The notes beneath the pieces are model-generated. The model was not told the origin of the DNA, ran no database searches, and saw only the letters and a list, made by a program, of their open reading frames with translations. A stretch of DNA of 6,727 nucleotides from contig SKKS01000086.1 of NCBI GenBank assembly GCA_007123625.1, forward strand, positions 1-6,727. Direction: 5' to 3'. The position numbers were made by a program, and so were the translations under genes. Positions 1 through 5,476 of the stretch are shown here, one piece after another; position 1 is the first letter of the stretch, and each line of letters starts with the position of its first letter. Source of the DNA: Paracoccaceae bacterium (lineage in GTDB: Bacteria > Pseudomonadota > Alphaproteobacteria > Rhodobacterales > Rhodobacteraceae).

Positions 1-32
1 CGACGTTTCCGCGGAGGCGGGTTGGATGCTCG
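1..32 (+). repeat. 32-bp direct repeat, copy 1 (cut by window edge)
   Basis: Positions 1-32 are identical to 174-205, an exact direct repeat with a 173-bp offset. The sequence starts CGACGTTTCCGCGG and ends TTGGATGCTCG. This copy begins at the first base of the window, so the true repeat may be longer on its left side. Beyond position 32 the two copies diverge. I recognise no known insertion sequence or site in it. Confidence 0.9.
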
Positions 33-39
33 GTCGGTG

Positions 40-122
40 GCGTCGGTCACCGGGTGCTGACGACGATCGGTCTGGCCCGGCGACGTGAGGTGGCCAGGGC
101 GACTCACGATCGTGACCGACGC
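40..122. repeat. 11-bp inverted repeat with adjoining 12-bp palindrome
   Basis: GCGTCGGTCAC at 40-50 is the exact reverse complement of GTGACCGACGC at 112-122, with 61 bp between the arms. The right arm overlaps a perfect 12-bp palindrome, TCACGATCGTGA, at 104-115. The left arm runs into CACC-G-GGTG at 48-56. The recurrence of TCAC/GTGA half-sites looks like a cluster of binding sites for a dimeric regulator, but no known operator was recognised and chance GC-rich symmetry is possible. Confidence 0.5.
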
Positions 123-173
123 GGGGGCATTGCCGCCAGAGCGGCGCGGTGCACGCGCGCCTACAGTCGGATT

Positions 174-205
174 CGACGTTTCCGCGGAGGCGGGTTGGAT
201 GCTCG
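174..205 (+). repeat. 32-bp direct repeat, copy 2
   Basis: This is the second exact copy of the repeat at 1-32. Its left end lies inside a small symmetrical sequence, GTCG-GATT-CGAC at 166-177. The copy lies 174 bp before the mutS start codon. It could mark a short duplication, a regulatory box, a recombination endpoint or an assembly artefact; the sequence does not decide between these. Confidence 0.9.
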
Positions 206-289
206 ATCCATCGGCCGCCAGGCACGCCCGGTGAGGCTGGCGCGATGACGGTGTGTCACCTCCAGCACGCACGGCAGTTGACGCCTCCC

Positions 290-308
290 GGGGTGAATGC
301 TTCACTCC
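290..308 (+). promoter_or_regulatory. Small stem-loop in the mutS leader
   Basis: Bases 290-297 pair with 301-308 across a TGC loop (298-300), giving eight pairs including one G-U (292-306). It ends 71 nt before the mutS ATG. There is no T-run after it, so it does not look like an intrinsic terminator. It may be a leader structure affecting mutS expression, or a chance fold in GC-rich DNA. Confidence 0.3.
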
Positions 309-379
309 CGGCCGATCCGGCCCGTCCGCTCGCCGGCCGTTGTCTCTGCCCTTCCGGCCTGCCTGGCCCTGGTGACCGC

Positions 380-3085
380 ATGACTACGAAAGCGTCGGCG
401 TCGTCTGCCCATACGCCCATGATGCAGCAGTTCCTGCGCATCAAGGCGGAGTATCCGGACACCATGCTGTTCTACCGCATGGGCGATTTCTACGAGCTGT
501 TCTTCGACGACGCTTCGGCGGCGGCGGCGGCGTTGGATATCGCGCTCACGCGGCGCGGCAAGCACGCGGGCGAGGACATTCCCATGTGCGGCGTCCCGGT
601 GCATGCGGCCGAAACCTATTTGCTGACGCTGATCCGCAAGGGGTTTCGTGTGGCCATCGCCGAACAGATGGAAAGCCCCGCCGAGGCCCGGAAGCGGGGA
701 TCGAAATCGCTTGTGGCGCGCGATGTGGTCCGCCTTGTCACCCCCGGCACCCTGACCGAAGAGGCGCTTCTGGAAGCGCGGCGCCACAATTTCCTTGTGG
801 CCTATGCCGAGGTGCGCGACGCCGGCGCGCTGGCCTGGACCGACATCTCGACCGGGGCGCTGCGGGTGATGGGATGCACGCGCGCACGCCTTGGCCCTGA
901 ACTGGCCCGGCTGGCCCCGCGCGAGGTGCTGGTGCCCGACACGCTTGCTGCTGATCTGGCGGCACTGGTCGAAGAAAGCGGCGCCGCCCTGACCCCACAA
1001 CCGCGCGTCAGTTTCGACAGCCAGTCCGCCGAAAAGCGCCTGTGCGCGCTGTTCGAGGTGCAGACGCTGGACGGGTTCGGCACCTTTGCCCGCGTGGAAC
1101 TGGCAGCGCTGGGGGGGCTGGTGGCTTATCTGGACCTGACCCAGCGCGGGAAGCTGCCGCTTCTGCGCCCGCCGGTGCGCGACAGCGCGGCGCGGCGCAT
1201 GCTGATCGACGCGGCGACGCGGCGCAACCTGGAGCTTGTGCAGGCGATGGGCGGCGGGCGTGAGGGCAGTTTGCTTGATGCCGTGGACAGGACAATGACC
1301 GCTGCGGGCGCGCGGCTGCTTGGCGCGCGGTTGTCAAGCCCCTCGTGTGTGCTCGACGAGATCACCGCCCGTCAGGCGGCGGTCAGCTACCTGCGCGAGG
1401 CACCGGGCCTGCGCGCGGATTTGCGTGCGGCCCTGCGCCAGGTGCCCGACATGGACCGCGCGCTGTCGCGGCTGGCACTGGACCGGGGTGGGCCGCGCGA
1501 TCTGACGGCAATTCGCGACGGGCTGGCGCAGGCGGGCGCGGTTGCAGCGTTGCTCGAAGCCGCGCCCGACGTAGCCCCCGCGCTGCGCGCCGCTGCAGGC
1601 GCCTTGCGCGGCCATGACGCGCTCGCCGACATGCTGGACGCCGCGCTTGTAGCCGACCCGCCGCTGCTGGCCCGCGACGGCGGCTATGTCGTGCCGGGGC
1701 ATGACGCGGCGCTGGACGACGCGCGGCGGTTGCGCGACGAAGGCCGCGGCGTGATCGCCGGGATGCAGGCGGAGTATGCCGCGCAGACCGGGATCGGGGC
1801 GCTCAAGATCCGGCACAACAACGTGCTGGGCTATTTCATCGAAACAACCGCCACCCATGCCGACCGGATGCTGGCCGCACCCTTGTCCGAGACATTCATC
1901 CACCGCCAGACCACCGCCAGTGCCGTGCGCTTCACCACGGTGGAGCTGTCGCAGATGGAAACGCGCATCCTGAACGCGGGCGCCAATGCGCTGGAGATCG
2001 AGAAGCGCATCTTCGCCGGGCTGGCAGAGGCGGTGCTGGCGGCGGCGGCAATGGTGGGGAGTGCGGCGCGCGGCCTGGCCGAGATCGATGTGGCGGCAGG
2101 CTTTGCCGAGCTGTCGGCGGCGCTGGACTGGTGCGCGCCCCGGGTCGATGACAGCCGCGCCTTCACCATCACCGCAGGCCGCCACCCGGTGGTCGAGGCC
2201 GCGCTGACGCGCACCGGCGCACGCTTCGTGGCCAATGATTGCGCGCTGGACGCGGAAGGGGACGGGACCGCGCCCGGACATGGTGCGGCGATCTCGATGC
2301 TGACGGGGCCGAACATGGCCGGGAAATCGACCTTCCTGCGCCAGAACGCCCTGATCGCGGTGCTGGCACAGGCGGGCGCGCATGTGCCGGCAGATTCCGC
2401 GCATGTCGGGTTGGTCAGCCAGATTTTCAGCCGTGTGGGCGCGTCGGACGATCTGGCGCGGGGACGCTCCACGTTCATGGTCGAGATGGTGGAAACGGCC
2501 GCGATCCTGAACCAGGCCGACGCGCGCGCGCTGGTGATCCTGGACGAGATCGGGCGCGGCACTGCCACCTGGGACGGGCTGTCGATCGCCTGGGCAGTGC
2601 TGGAACATCTGCACGCCGTCAACCGGTGTCGCGCCCTCTTCGCGACGCATTACCACGAGCTGACGCAACTGGCCGCGCGGCTGGAAGGGGTGAGCAATGC
2701 GACCGTCGCGGTGCGCGAATGGGAAGGCGATGTGATCTTCCTGCACGAGGTGCGCCCCGGCGCGGCGGACCGGTCCTATGGCGTGCAGGTGGCGCGGCTG
2801 GCCGGGCTGCCCGATGCGGTGGTGACGCGGGCGCGCGATATCCTGGCGCGGCTTGAGGAAGGCGCGCGCGACGGCGCCGCCCGGCCAGCCGCGCTGATCG
2901 ACGATCTGCCGCTGTTTTCGGCCCGCCCGACGCCTGCTGCCGCCGCGGCACCGGAGGCGGATCCGGCAGCGGTGCGGCTGGCCGAACGCCTGTCCGGAGT
3001 GCAGCCGGATACGCTGACGCCGCGCGACGCGCTGGCGCTGGTCTACGAATTGCGCGCATTGCTGGACGCGCCGCCCGGGGCATGA
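380..3085 (+). CDS. mutS: DNA mismatch repair protein MutS
   Basis: MutS binds base mismatches and small loops in DNA as a dimer and, with ATP, starts mismatch repair with MutL. The 901-residue product has a normal family length. The mismatch-contact motif GDFYELF places Phe37 and Glu39 at the positions that wedge into DNA. Connector and core/clamp domains follow, with GYFIETT near 484 and FIHRQTT near 506. The ATPase domain has Walker A GPNMAGKST (643-651), Walker B with Asp722-Glu723, and His757 in ATHYHEL. DDLPLF (841-846) resembles a sliding-clamp binding motif and precedes the C-terminal helical region. The ATG at 380 was chosen because similarity begins just after it and GGTGA at 371-375 can pair with 16S rRNA. 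An in-frame ATG at 245 also has GAGG 8 nt upstream, but its extension looks unconserved. No frameshift or missing key residue was seen. The neighbouring gene is convergent, so mutS appears to be transcribed alone within the window. Confidence 0.97.
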   Translation: MTTKASASSAHTPMMQQFLRIKAEYPDTMLFYRMGDFYELFFDDASAAAAALDIALTRRGKHAGEDIPMCGVPVHAAETYLLTLIRKGFRVAIAEQMESPAEARKRGSKSLVARDVVRLVTPGTLTEEALLEARRHNFLVAYAEVRDAGALAWTDISTGALRVMGCTRARLGPELARLAPREVLVPDTLAADLAALVEESGAALTPQPRVSFDSQSAEKRLCALFEVQTLDGFGTFARVELAALGGLVAYLDLTQRGKLPLLRPPVRDSAARRMLIDAATRRNLELVQAMGGGREGSLLDAVDRTMTAAGARLLGARLSSPSCVLDEITARQAAVSYLREAPGLRADLRAALRQVPDMDRALSRLALDRGGPRDLTAIRDGLAQAGAVAALLEAAPDVAPALRAAAGALRGHDALADMLDAALVADPPLLARDGGYVVPGHDAALDDARRLRDEGRGVIAGMQAEYAAQTGIGALKIRHNNVLGYFIETTATHADRMLAAPLSETFIHRQTTASAVRFTTVELSQMETRILNAGANALEIEKRIFAGLAEAVLAAAAMVGSAARGLAEIDVAAGFAELSAALDWCAPRVDDSRAFTITAGRHPVVEAALTRTGARFVANDCALDAEGDGTAPGHGAAISMLTGPNMAGKSTFLRQNALIAVLAQAGAHVPADSAHVGLVSQIFSRVGASDDLARGRSTFMVEMVETAAILNQADARALVILDEIGRGTATWDGLSIAWAVLEHLHAVNRCRALFATHYHELTQLAARLEGVSNATVAVREWEGDVIFLHEVRPGAADRSYGVQVARLAGLPDAVVTRARDILARLEEGARDGAARPAALIDDLPLFSARPTPAAAAAPEADPAAVRLAERLSGVQPDTLTPRDALALVYELRALLDAPPGA

Positions 3086-3404
3086 GCCGCACCATGAAAC
3101 TGACAGGGGTCCGGTTGCCGGGGCGTCGTCACGGCAGCGCGCGGCCCTTGGCCCTTGGGGTAAGGTATCGCAGTGGATCGACCTCGATGCTGTGTTGCCG
3201 CCCTGATCTGTCGGCATGAACAGATGCAGGCAGGCAAGCATCTGCGCCCGAGGCAACCCCTGATCACATCGACCGCAAGGTGCAATCCCGGTACACTCGG
3301 AAGGGCGCCAACGGCTTTGTGGGTACGGACAGGGCGGCCTTACACAGGCGACGCCCTGCACCCGGGCCGCGCTCGACCTGACGCATCACCGAGAACGTCT
3401 TCGC

Positions 3405-3425
3405 CGTGTTGACGTGTTGACGTGT
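3405..3425 (+). repeat. Short tandem repeat, 8-bp unit
   Basis: The unit CGTGTTGA occurs twice in full (3405-3412 and 3413-3420) and then continues for five bases (CGTGT, 3421-3425). Each full unit carries TTGAC when read into the next one, which resembles a -35 hexamer, but no -10 hexamer follows at a usual distance. It is most likely a slippage product. Confidence 0.7.
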
Positions 3426-3468
3426 CCGGATCGGATGCGCGCGTCGTTCCCTTTGGCTTGGCGCACAC

Positions 3469-3491
3469 CCCGCGCGCCAAAGGCGCGCGGG
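3469..3491. terminator. GC stem-loop A, AAA loop, possible terminator
   Basis: Bases 3469-3478 pair perfectly with 3482-3491 across an AAA loop, giving ten G-C pairs. No T-run follows on either strand, so it is not a classical intrinsic terminator. Its position between two convergent genes suggests a role in ending or protecting transcripts. A related GC stem occurs at 4268-4287. Confidence 0.45.
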
Positions 3492-3501
3492 CCGGGCCCA
3501 A

Positions 3502-3541
3502 CCCCTGTGCCGTCGCAGGAAACCTGCGGCGGTAGCAGGGG
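3502..3541. terminator. Long stem-loop B, AAA loop, possible terminator or RNA element
   Basis: Bases 3502-3519 pair with 3523-3541 across an AAA loop. The stem has 18 pairs with two G-U wobbles on the plus strand (3513-3529 and 3509-3533) and one bulged G at 3535. Stem-loop A lies only 10 nt away and has the same loop. The wobbles keep the fold intact in plus-strand RNA. In minus-strand RNA the same positions would be A-C mismatches, so the fold favours the mutS strand. There is no T-run. It may stabilise the mutS 3' end or belong to a small RNA. Confidence 0.5.
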
Positions 3542-3714
3542 GCGGGAGAACCGGTCAGACCAATGCGCGCGCCCCGGGAGCGGGTGTTCGGCGCGGTGCG
3601 TCTGATAAGCCCTCGCCGACCGTGACGCCGCCATCGGCTTGCTGCGTTGGTCAGAAGTCCTTCAACCCGCGCCGATGCGGAGCGTCGCGCGCGCTGCGTC
3701 CGTGTTCCTGGGCG

Positions 3715-4071
3715 TCAGGGGCCAGCTTGCACCGCCGGACTGTTCCGTGCCTCGCCGACTCCCGGCGCGCTTCGCAGGAACAGATACAAGGGCAGGCCGC
3801 AGCTGACCCCGATACAGAAGGTGGCCGGGATCGCCAGCAGCCCGCGCCAGTTTCGTGTGCAGAATGTCTCGACCAGGACCCAGACCGTCAAGGCAACAGC
3901 CGCCACGGTCAGATCCCAGACCAGCCCCGAGGTGGCGGCATTGACATGCCAGGCGTCCACCATGGCCATGATCGACCATTCGTTCTCCACGAACCAGGTG
4001 ATGAACCAGTACATGGGGTGCACGGTTCCCCAGAGGGCGAGGGCAAGCCACAAAAGGCGAAGGGGGGGCAT
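3715..4071 (-). CDS. DUF2834-type small membrane protein
   Basis: This is a 118-residue protein of unknown function, almost certainly in the inner membrane. Three hydrophobic segments are visible, at about 5-27, 49-71 and 77-99, with a short polar C-terminal tail from about 100. The segment from HPMYWFITWF (18-27) to NAATSGLVWDLT (44-55) resembles DUF2834 proteins, a family without an assigned role. This match is from memory. The ATG at 4071 has AGGAG at 4078-4082, six nt upstream. A longer open frame reaches 4203, but its extra 44 residues are polar, lie upstream of that site and look non-coding. The gene has its own probable promoter (4099-4126) and is separated by 413 bp from the cinA end, so it is probably transcribed alone. 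The downstream neighbour, mutS, is convergent. Confidence 0.8.
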   Translation of the reverse strand: MPPLRLLWLALALWGTVHPMYWFITWFVENEWSIMAMVDAWHVNAATSGLVWDLTVAAVALTVWVLVETFCTRNWRGLLAIPATFCIGVSCGLPLYLFLRSAPGVGEARNSPAVQAGP

Positions 4072-4098
4072 CGGGGTCTCCTGCAAGGTGTTTGTCGG

Positions 4099-4126
4099 AT
4101 CATAGGTCGCGGGGGTGCCCTGTCCA
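4099..4126 (-). promoter_or_regulatory. Sigma70-like promoter of the DUF2834 gene
   Basis: On the minus strand, TGGACA (4121-4126) matches five of six bases of the -35 consensus and TATGAT (4099-4104) matches five of six of the -10 consensus, with a 16-bp spacer. The -10 box ends 27 nt before the start codon, which predicts a leader of about 20 nt holding the AGGAG site. Strength and actual use are inferred from sequence only. Confidence 0.6.
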
Positions 4127-4267
4127 TGAAGGCTTGCGCTGTGCTGCGGCCGGTATCGGTGGTTGATGCCCCTTTCGCCCGCCGCGCTGTGCCTTGTCCG
4201 CAAGGTGTGACCGCTCCTCCCGCCTGTCTTCCGGTCGCTTGCGCGCCCGTCATCCCGTTGGGCCGGG

Positions 4268-4287
4268 CGCGCGCCTTGCGGCGCGCG
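4268..4287. repeat. GC stem-loop related to the one at 3469-3491
   Basis: CGCGCGCC at 4268-4275 pairs perfectly with GGCGCGCG at 4280-4287 across a TTGC loop, making eight G-C pairs. The stem is nearly the same as stem-loop A at 3469-3491 when that one is read on the minus strand (CGCGCGCC-TTT-GGCGCGCG). No T-run follows. It may be a dispersed intergenic stem, or simply a common fold in GC-rich DNA. Confidence 0.45.
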
Positions 4288-4402
4288 GGTCGAGCGCGAC
4301 GCGGGGTGCGGAATTGTAGCCCATGCCGGCAGTGGGGCGGACGTGTCGATGGATCGGTGCGCCGGGCTGGCAGGTGCGGCACCGCAGCCGAGGTTGGGCT
4401 TC

Positions 4403-4425
4403 TGAGTATTTTTGGCAAGATGAAG
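4403..4425 (+). other. AT-rich conserved-looking intergenic motif
   Basis: The core AGTATTTTTGGCAAGATGA stands out as AT-rich within very GC-rich DNA. It is flanked by CTTC (4399-4402) and GAAG (4422-4425), which could pair. I recall similar strings in intergenic DNA of other Rhodobacterales, but cannot confirm it here and know no assigned function. It lies about 60 bp past the cinA stop codon on the opposite strand. Confidence 0.4.
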
Positions 4426-4435
4426 GGCAAAGGGA

Positions 4436-4468
4436 GCGGGGCAGGGCCCTGGTTGGCTGGGTCCCCGC
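4436..4468 (-). terminator. Possible terminator of the ispDF-pgpA-cinA operon
   Basis: On the minus strand, GCGGGG (4463-4468) can pair with CCCCGC (4436-4441), with a 21-nt interior that contains a palindrome, CAGGGCCCTG (4442-4451). A pyrimidine-rich tract (CTCCCTTTGCCCTTC) overlaps the end of the stem and continues past it, in place of a clean T-run. It begins 17 nt after the cinA stop codon. The location is right but the structure is mediocre; Rho-dependent ending is equally possible. Confidence 0.3.
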
Positions 4469-4484
4469 GTCGCCGTGGCATTTT

Positions 4485-4982
4485 TCAGCGGGGCGAAGGG
4501 GCGATGTGGGCAAGCGCGCGTGCCAGCAGGGCAAGGGCATGATCCCGGGCGGCGGCGCGGACTGTGGCGCGACCGCAGGCGCCGAACTCGACGGTTTCGG
4601 CTTCGACGGGACGCCCGGGCCCGGCGATGGCGAAGCAGACGCGCCCTTCGGGTTTGTGGTCGGAGCCTCCGGGACCAGCGATGCCGGTGATCGCCACTGC
4701 AAATGCGGCGGCGCTGCGGGCGCGCGCACCTTCTGCCATTTCGCCCGCCACCGCTTCGGACACGGCACCATGGGTGGCGAGGGTTTCCGCCTGCACCCCG
4801 AGCATGTCCTGCTTGGCGGCGTTCGAGTAGGTGACGAACCCGCGATCCATGACCGCCGAGGATCCTGCCACATCGGTCAGGGCCACCGCCACCATGCCGC
4901 CGGTGCAGCTTTCGGCGGTGGTGATCATCACGCCCCGGGCGCGGGCTGCGTCCAGCACCTGTTCGGCAAGGCGCGCGCTCAT
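4485..4982 (-). CDS. pncC: CinA-family nicotinamide-nucleotide amidohydrolase (PncC)
   Basis: The family deamidates nicotinamide mononucleotide to nicotinic acid mononucleotide, returning it to NAD synthesis; NMN arises for instance from NAD-dependent DNA ligase. The 165-residue protein is a stand-alone CinA C-terminal domain, without the N-terminal MoaB-like half of full CinA, which is common in Proteobacteria. Visible family motifs are TAESCTGG (22-29), YSNAAK (52-57) followed by LGV, HGAVSEAVA (71-79) and ITGIAGPGGS (98-107) followed by KPEG (110-113). The cytoplasmic location is inferred from the lack of a signal or membrane segment. The ATG overlaps the pgpA stop codon by 4 nt (ATGA, 4979-4982), with GGAG 10 nt upstream (4993-4996) inside pgpA. 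It is the last gene of the ispDF operon. The enzyme activity is assigned by family and not all CinA-domain proteins have been tested. Confidence 0.9.
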   Translation of the reverse strand: MSARLAEQVLDAARARGVMITTAESCTGGMVAVALTDVAGSSAVMDRGFVTYSNAAKQDMLGVQAETLATHGAVSEAVAGEMAEGARARSAAAFAVAITGIAGPGGSDHKPEGRVCFAIAGPGRPVEAETVEFGACGRATVRAAARDHALALLARALAHIAPSPR

Positions 4983-5476
4983 GACATCAGCACTCCATGA
5001 GCCAGCGCGGCAGCCACCACCACCGCCACCGCCGCGAAAACGCCTGCGATCAGGTCGTCGAGCATCACGCCGCCGGGCGTGTGCAACCGGTCGGCCCATC
5101 CCACGGGGCCTGGTTTCCAGATGTCGAAGGCGCGAAAGGCCACGAACGCCACTACCCAGCCGGGCCAGAGCGCGCTGACCGCCACACCTTGCAGCATCGC
5201 GCCCAGCGAAACCGGCCAGAGCGCAAGCCACATCCCCGCGACTTCGTCTATCACGATCTCGGACGGGTCGGGGTCCGACTTCCCGCGGGTTTCGATCACC
5301 GTCACCCACCAGCCCAGAAGCGACACCGCCACGGTGGCCGCCACCAGCAGCCAGAATCCCCCCAGTACATGCAGCGCCCACGCCACCGGCAGCGCGGCCA
5401 GCGTGCCCCAAGTTCCAGGTGCAGGCCGCAGCAGCCCCGCGCCGAAGAATGTTGCCAGCAGCCGGGACCAGGTCAC
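4979..5476 (-). CDS. pgpA: Phosphatidylglycerophosphatase A
   Basis: PgpA removes the phosphate from phosphatidylglycerol phosphate to give phosphatidylglycerol, at the inner membrane. The 165-residue length is usual for the family. Conserved features in order are GLLRPAPGTWGT (14-25), DPSEIVIDEVAGM (70-82) with the acidic residues expected for metal-dependent catalysis, FRAFDIWKPGP (114-124) and PGGVMLDDLIAG (134-145). Hydrophobic segments lie at about 27-60, 82-115 and 143-162. The start is a GTG (5474-5476) that overlaps the ispDF stop as GTGA, and no better start was seen. The stop overlaps the next start, so translation is probably coupled at both ends. Other phosphatases can share this role in bacteria, and whether this is the only one in the cell cannot be told here. 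Confidence 0.94.
   Translation of the reverse strand: MTWSRLLATFFGAGLLRPAPGTWGTLAALPVAWALHVLGGFWLLVAATVAVSLLGWWVTVIETRGKSDPDPSEIVIDEVAGMWLALWPVSLGAMLQGVAVSALWPGWVVAFVAFRAFDIWKPGPVGWADRLHTPGGVMLDDLIAGVFAAVAVVVAAALAHGVLMS

Larger units (their letters stand above)
1..379. other. Non-coding stretch upstream of mutS
   Basis: No recognisable protein or RNA gene was seen on either strand. The plus-strand reading frame of mutS stays open upstream to an ATG at 149, but residues translated from 149-379 are rich in Arg, Pro and Gly and look like no MutS N-terminus. The stretch contains a 32-bp direct repeat, an 11-bp inverted repeat, a 12-bp palindrome and a hairpin, each listed separately. No convincing promoter for mutS was found. 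A TTGACG at 278-283 has only a weak match (TTCACT, 301-306) at the -10 distance. The promoter may lie among these elements or to the left of the window. Confidence 0.6.
3086..3714. other. Convergent intergenic region after mutS
   Basis: This 629-bp stretch separates the 3' ends of mutS (+) and the DUF2834 gene (-). Open frames here are short or run antisense to mutS, are rich in Arg, Pro and Cys, and match no family I know. No tRNA-like T-loop or other RNA gene was recognised. It holds two strong stem-loops (3469-3541), an 8-bp tandem repeat (3405-3425) and weaker hairpins at 3206-3225, 3221-3244 and possibly 3555-3605. The length is generous for a pure terminator region, so a decayed gene or a small RNA cannot be excluded. 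Confidence 0.6.
4127..4484. other. Non-coding stretch between cinA and the DUF2834 promoter
   Basis: No gene was recognised in these 358 bp. Open frames crossing the region are compositional shadows that run into neighbouring genes in other frames. The stretch contains a GC stem-loop (4268-4287), a weak two-part hairpin (4365-4389), an AT-rich motif (4403-4425) and a possible terminator for the ispDF operon (4436-4468). Confidence 0.55.

Noticed and set aside
1..205. The direct repeat as a CRISPR array or insertion sequence end
   Set aside because: There are only two copies with a 141-bp gap, no transposase and no cas gene, and no inverted ends matching the copies.
278..306. TTGACG with TTCACT as a mutS promoter
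   Set aside because: The -10 match is only three of six bases and overlaps a hairpin, so it is too weak to list.
3082..3219. A 45-codon plus-strand frame overlapping the mutS stop codon as ATGA
   Set aside because: The overlap looks like translational coupling, but there is no clear ribosome binding site, the product shows no recognisable motif, and a 4-nt overlap of this form arises easily by chance.
1334..3361. A 675-codon open frame on the minus strand, antisense to mutS
   Set aside because: Its length follows from GC-rich codon use in mutS. The product is rich in Arg, Gln and His, matches no family I know, and runs opposite a clearly conserved gene.
3173..3412. A 79-codon plus-strand frame in the convergent region, considered as a gene remnant
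   Set aside because: The translation resembles no protein family, has no ribosome binding site I could identify and reads like random GC-rich sequence.
3622..4542. A 306-codon plus-strand open frame across the DUF2834 gene
   Set aside because: It is antisense to a gene with a good promoter, ribosome binding site and membrane topology, and its translation is low-complexity Arg/Pro/Gly sequence.
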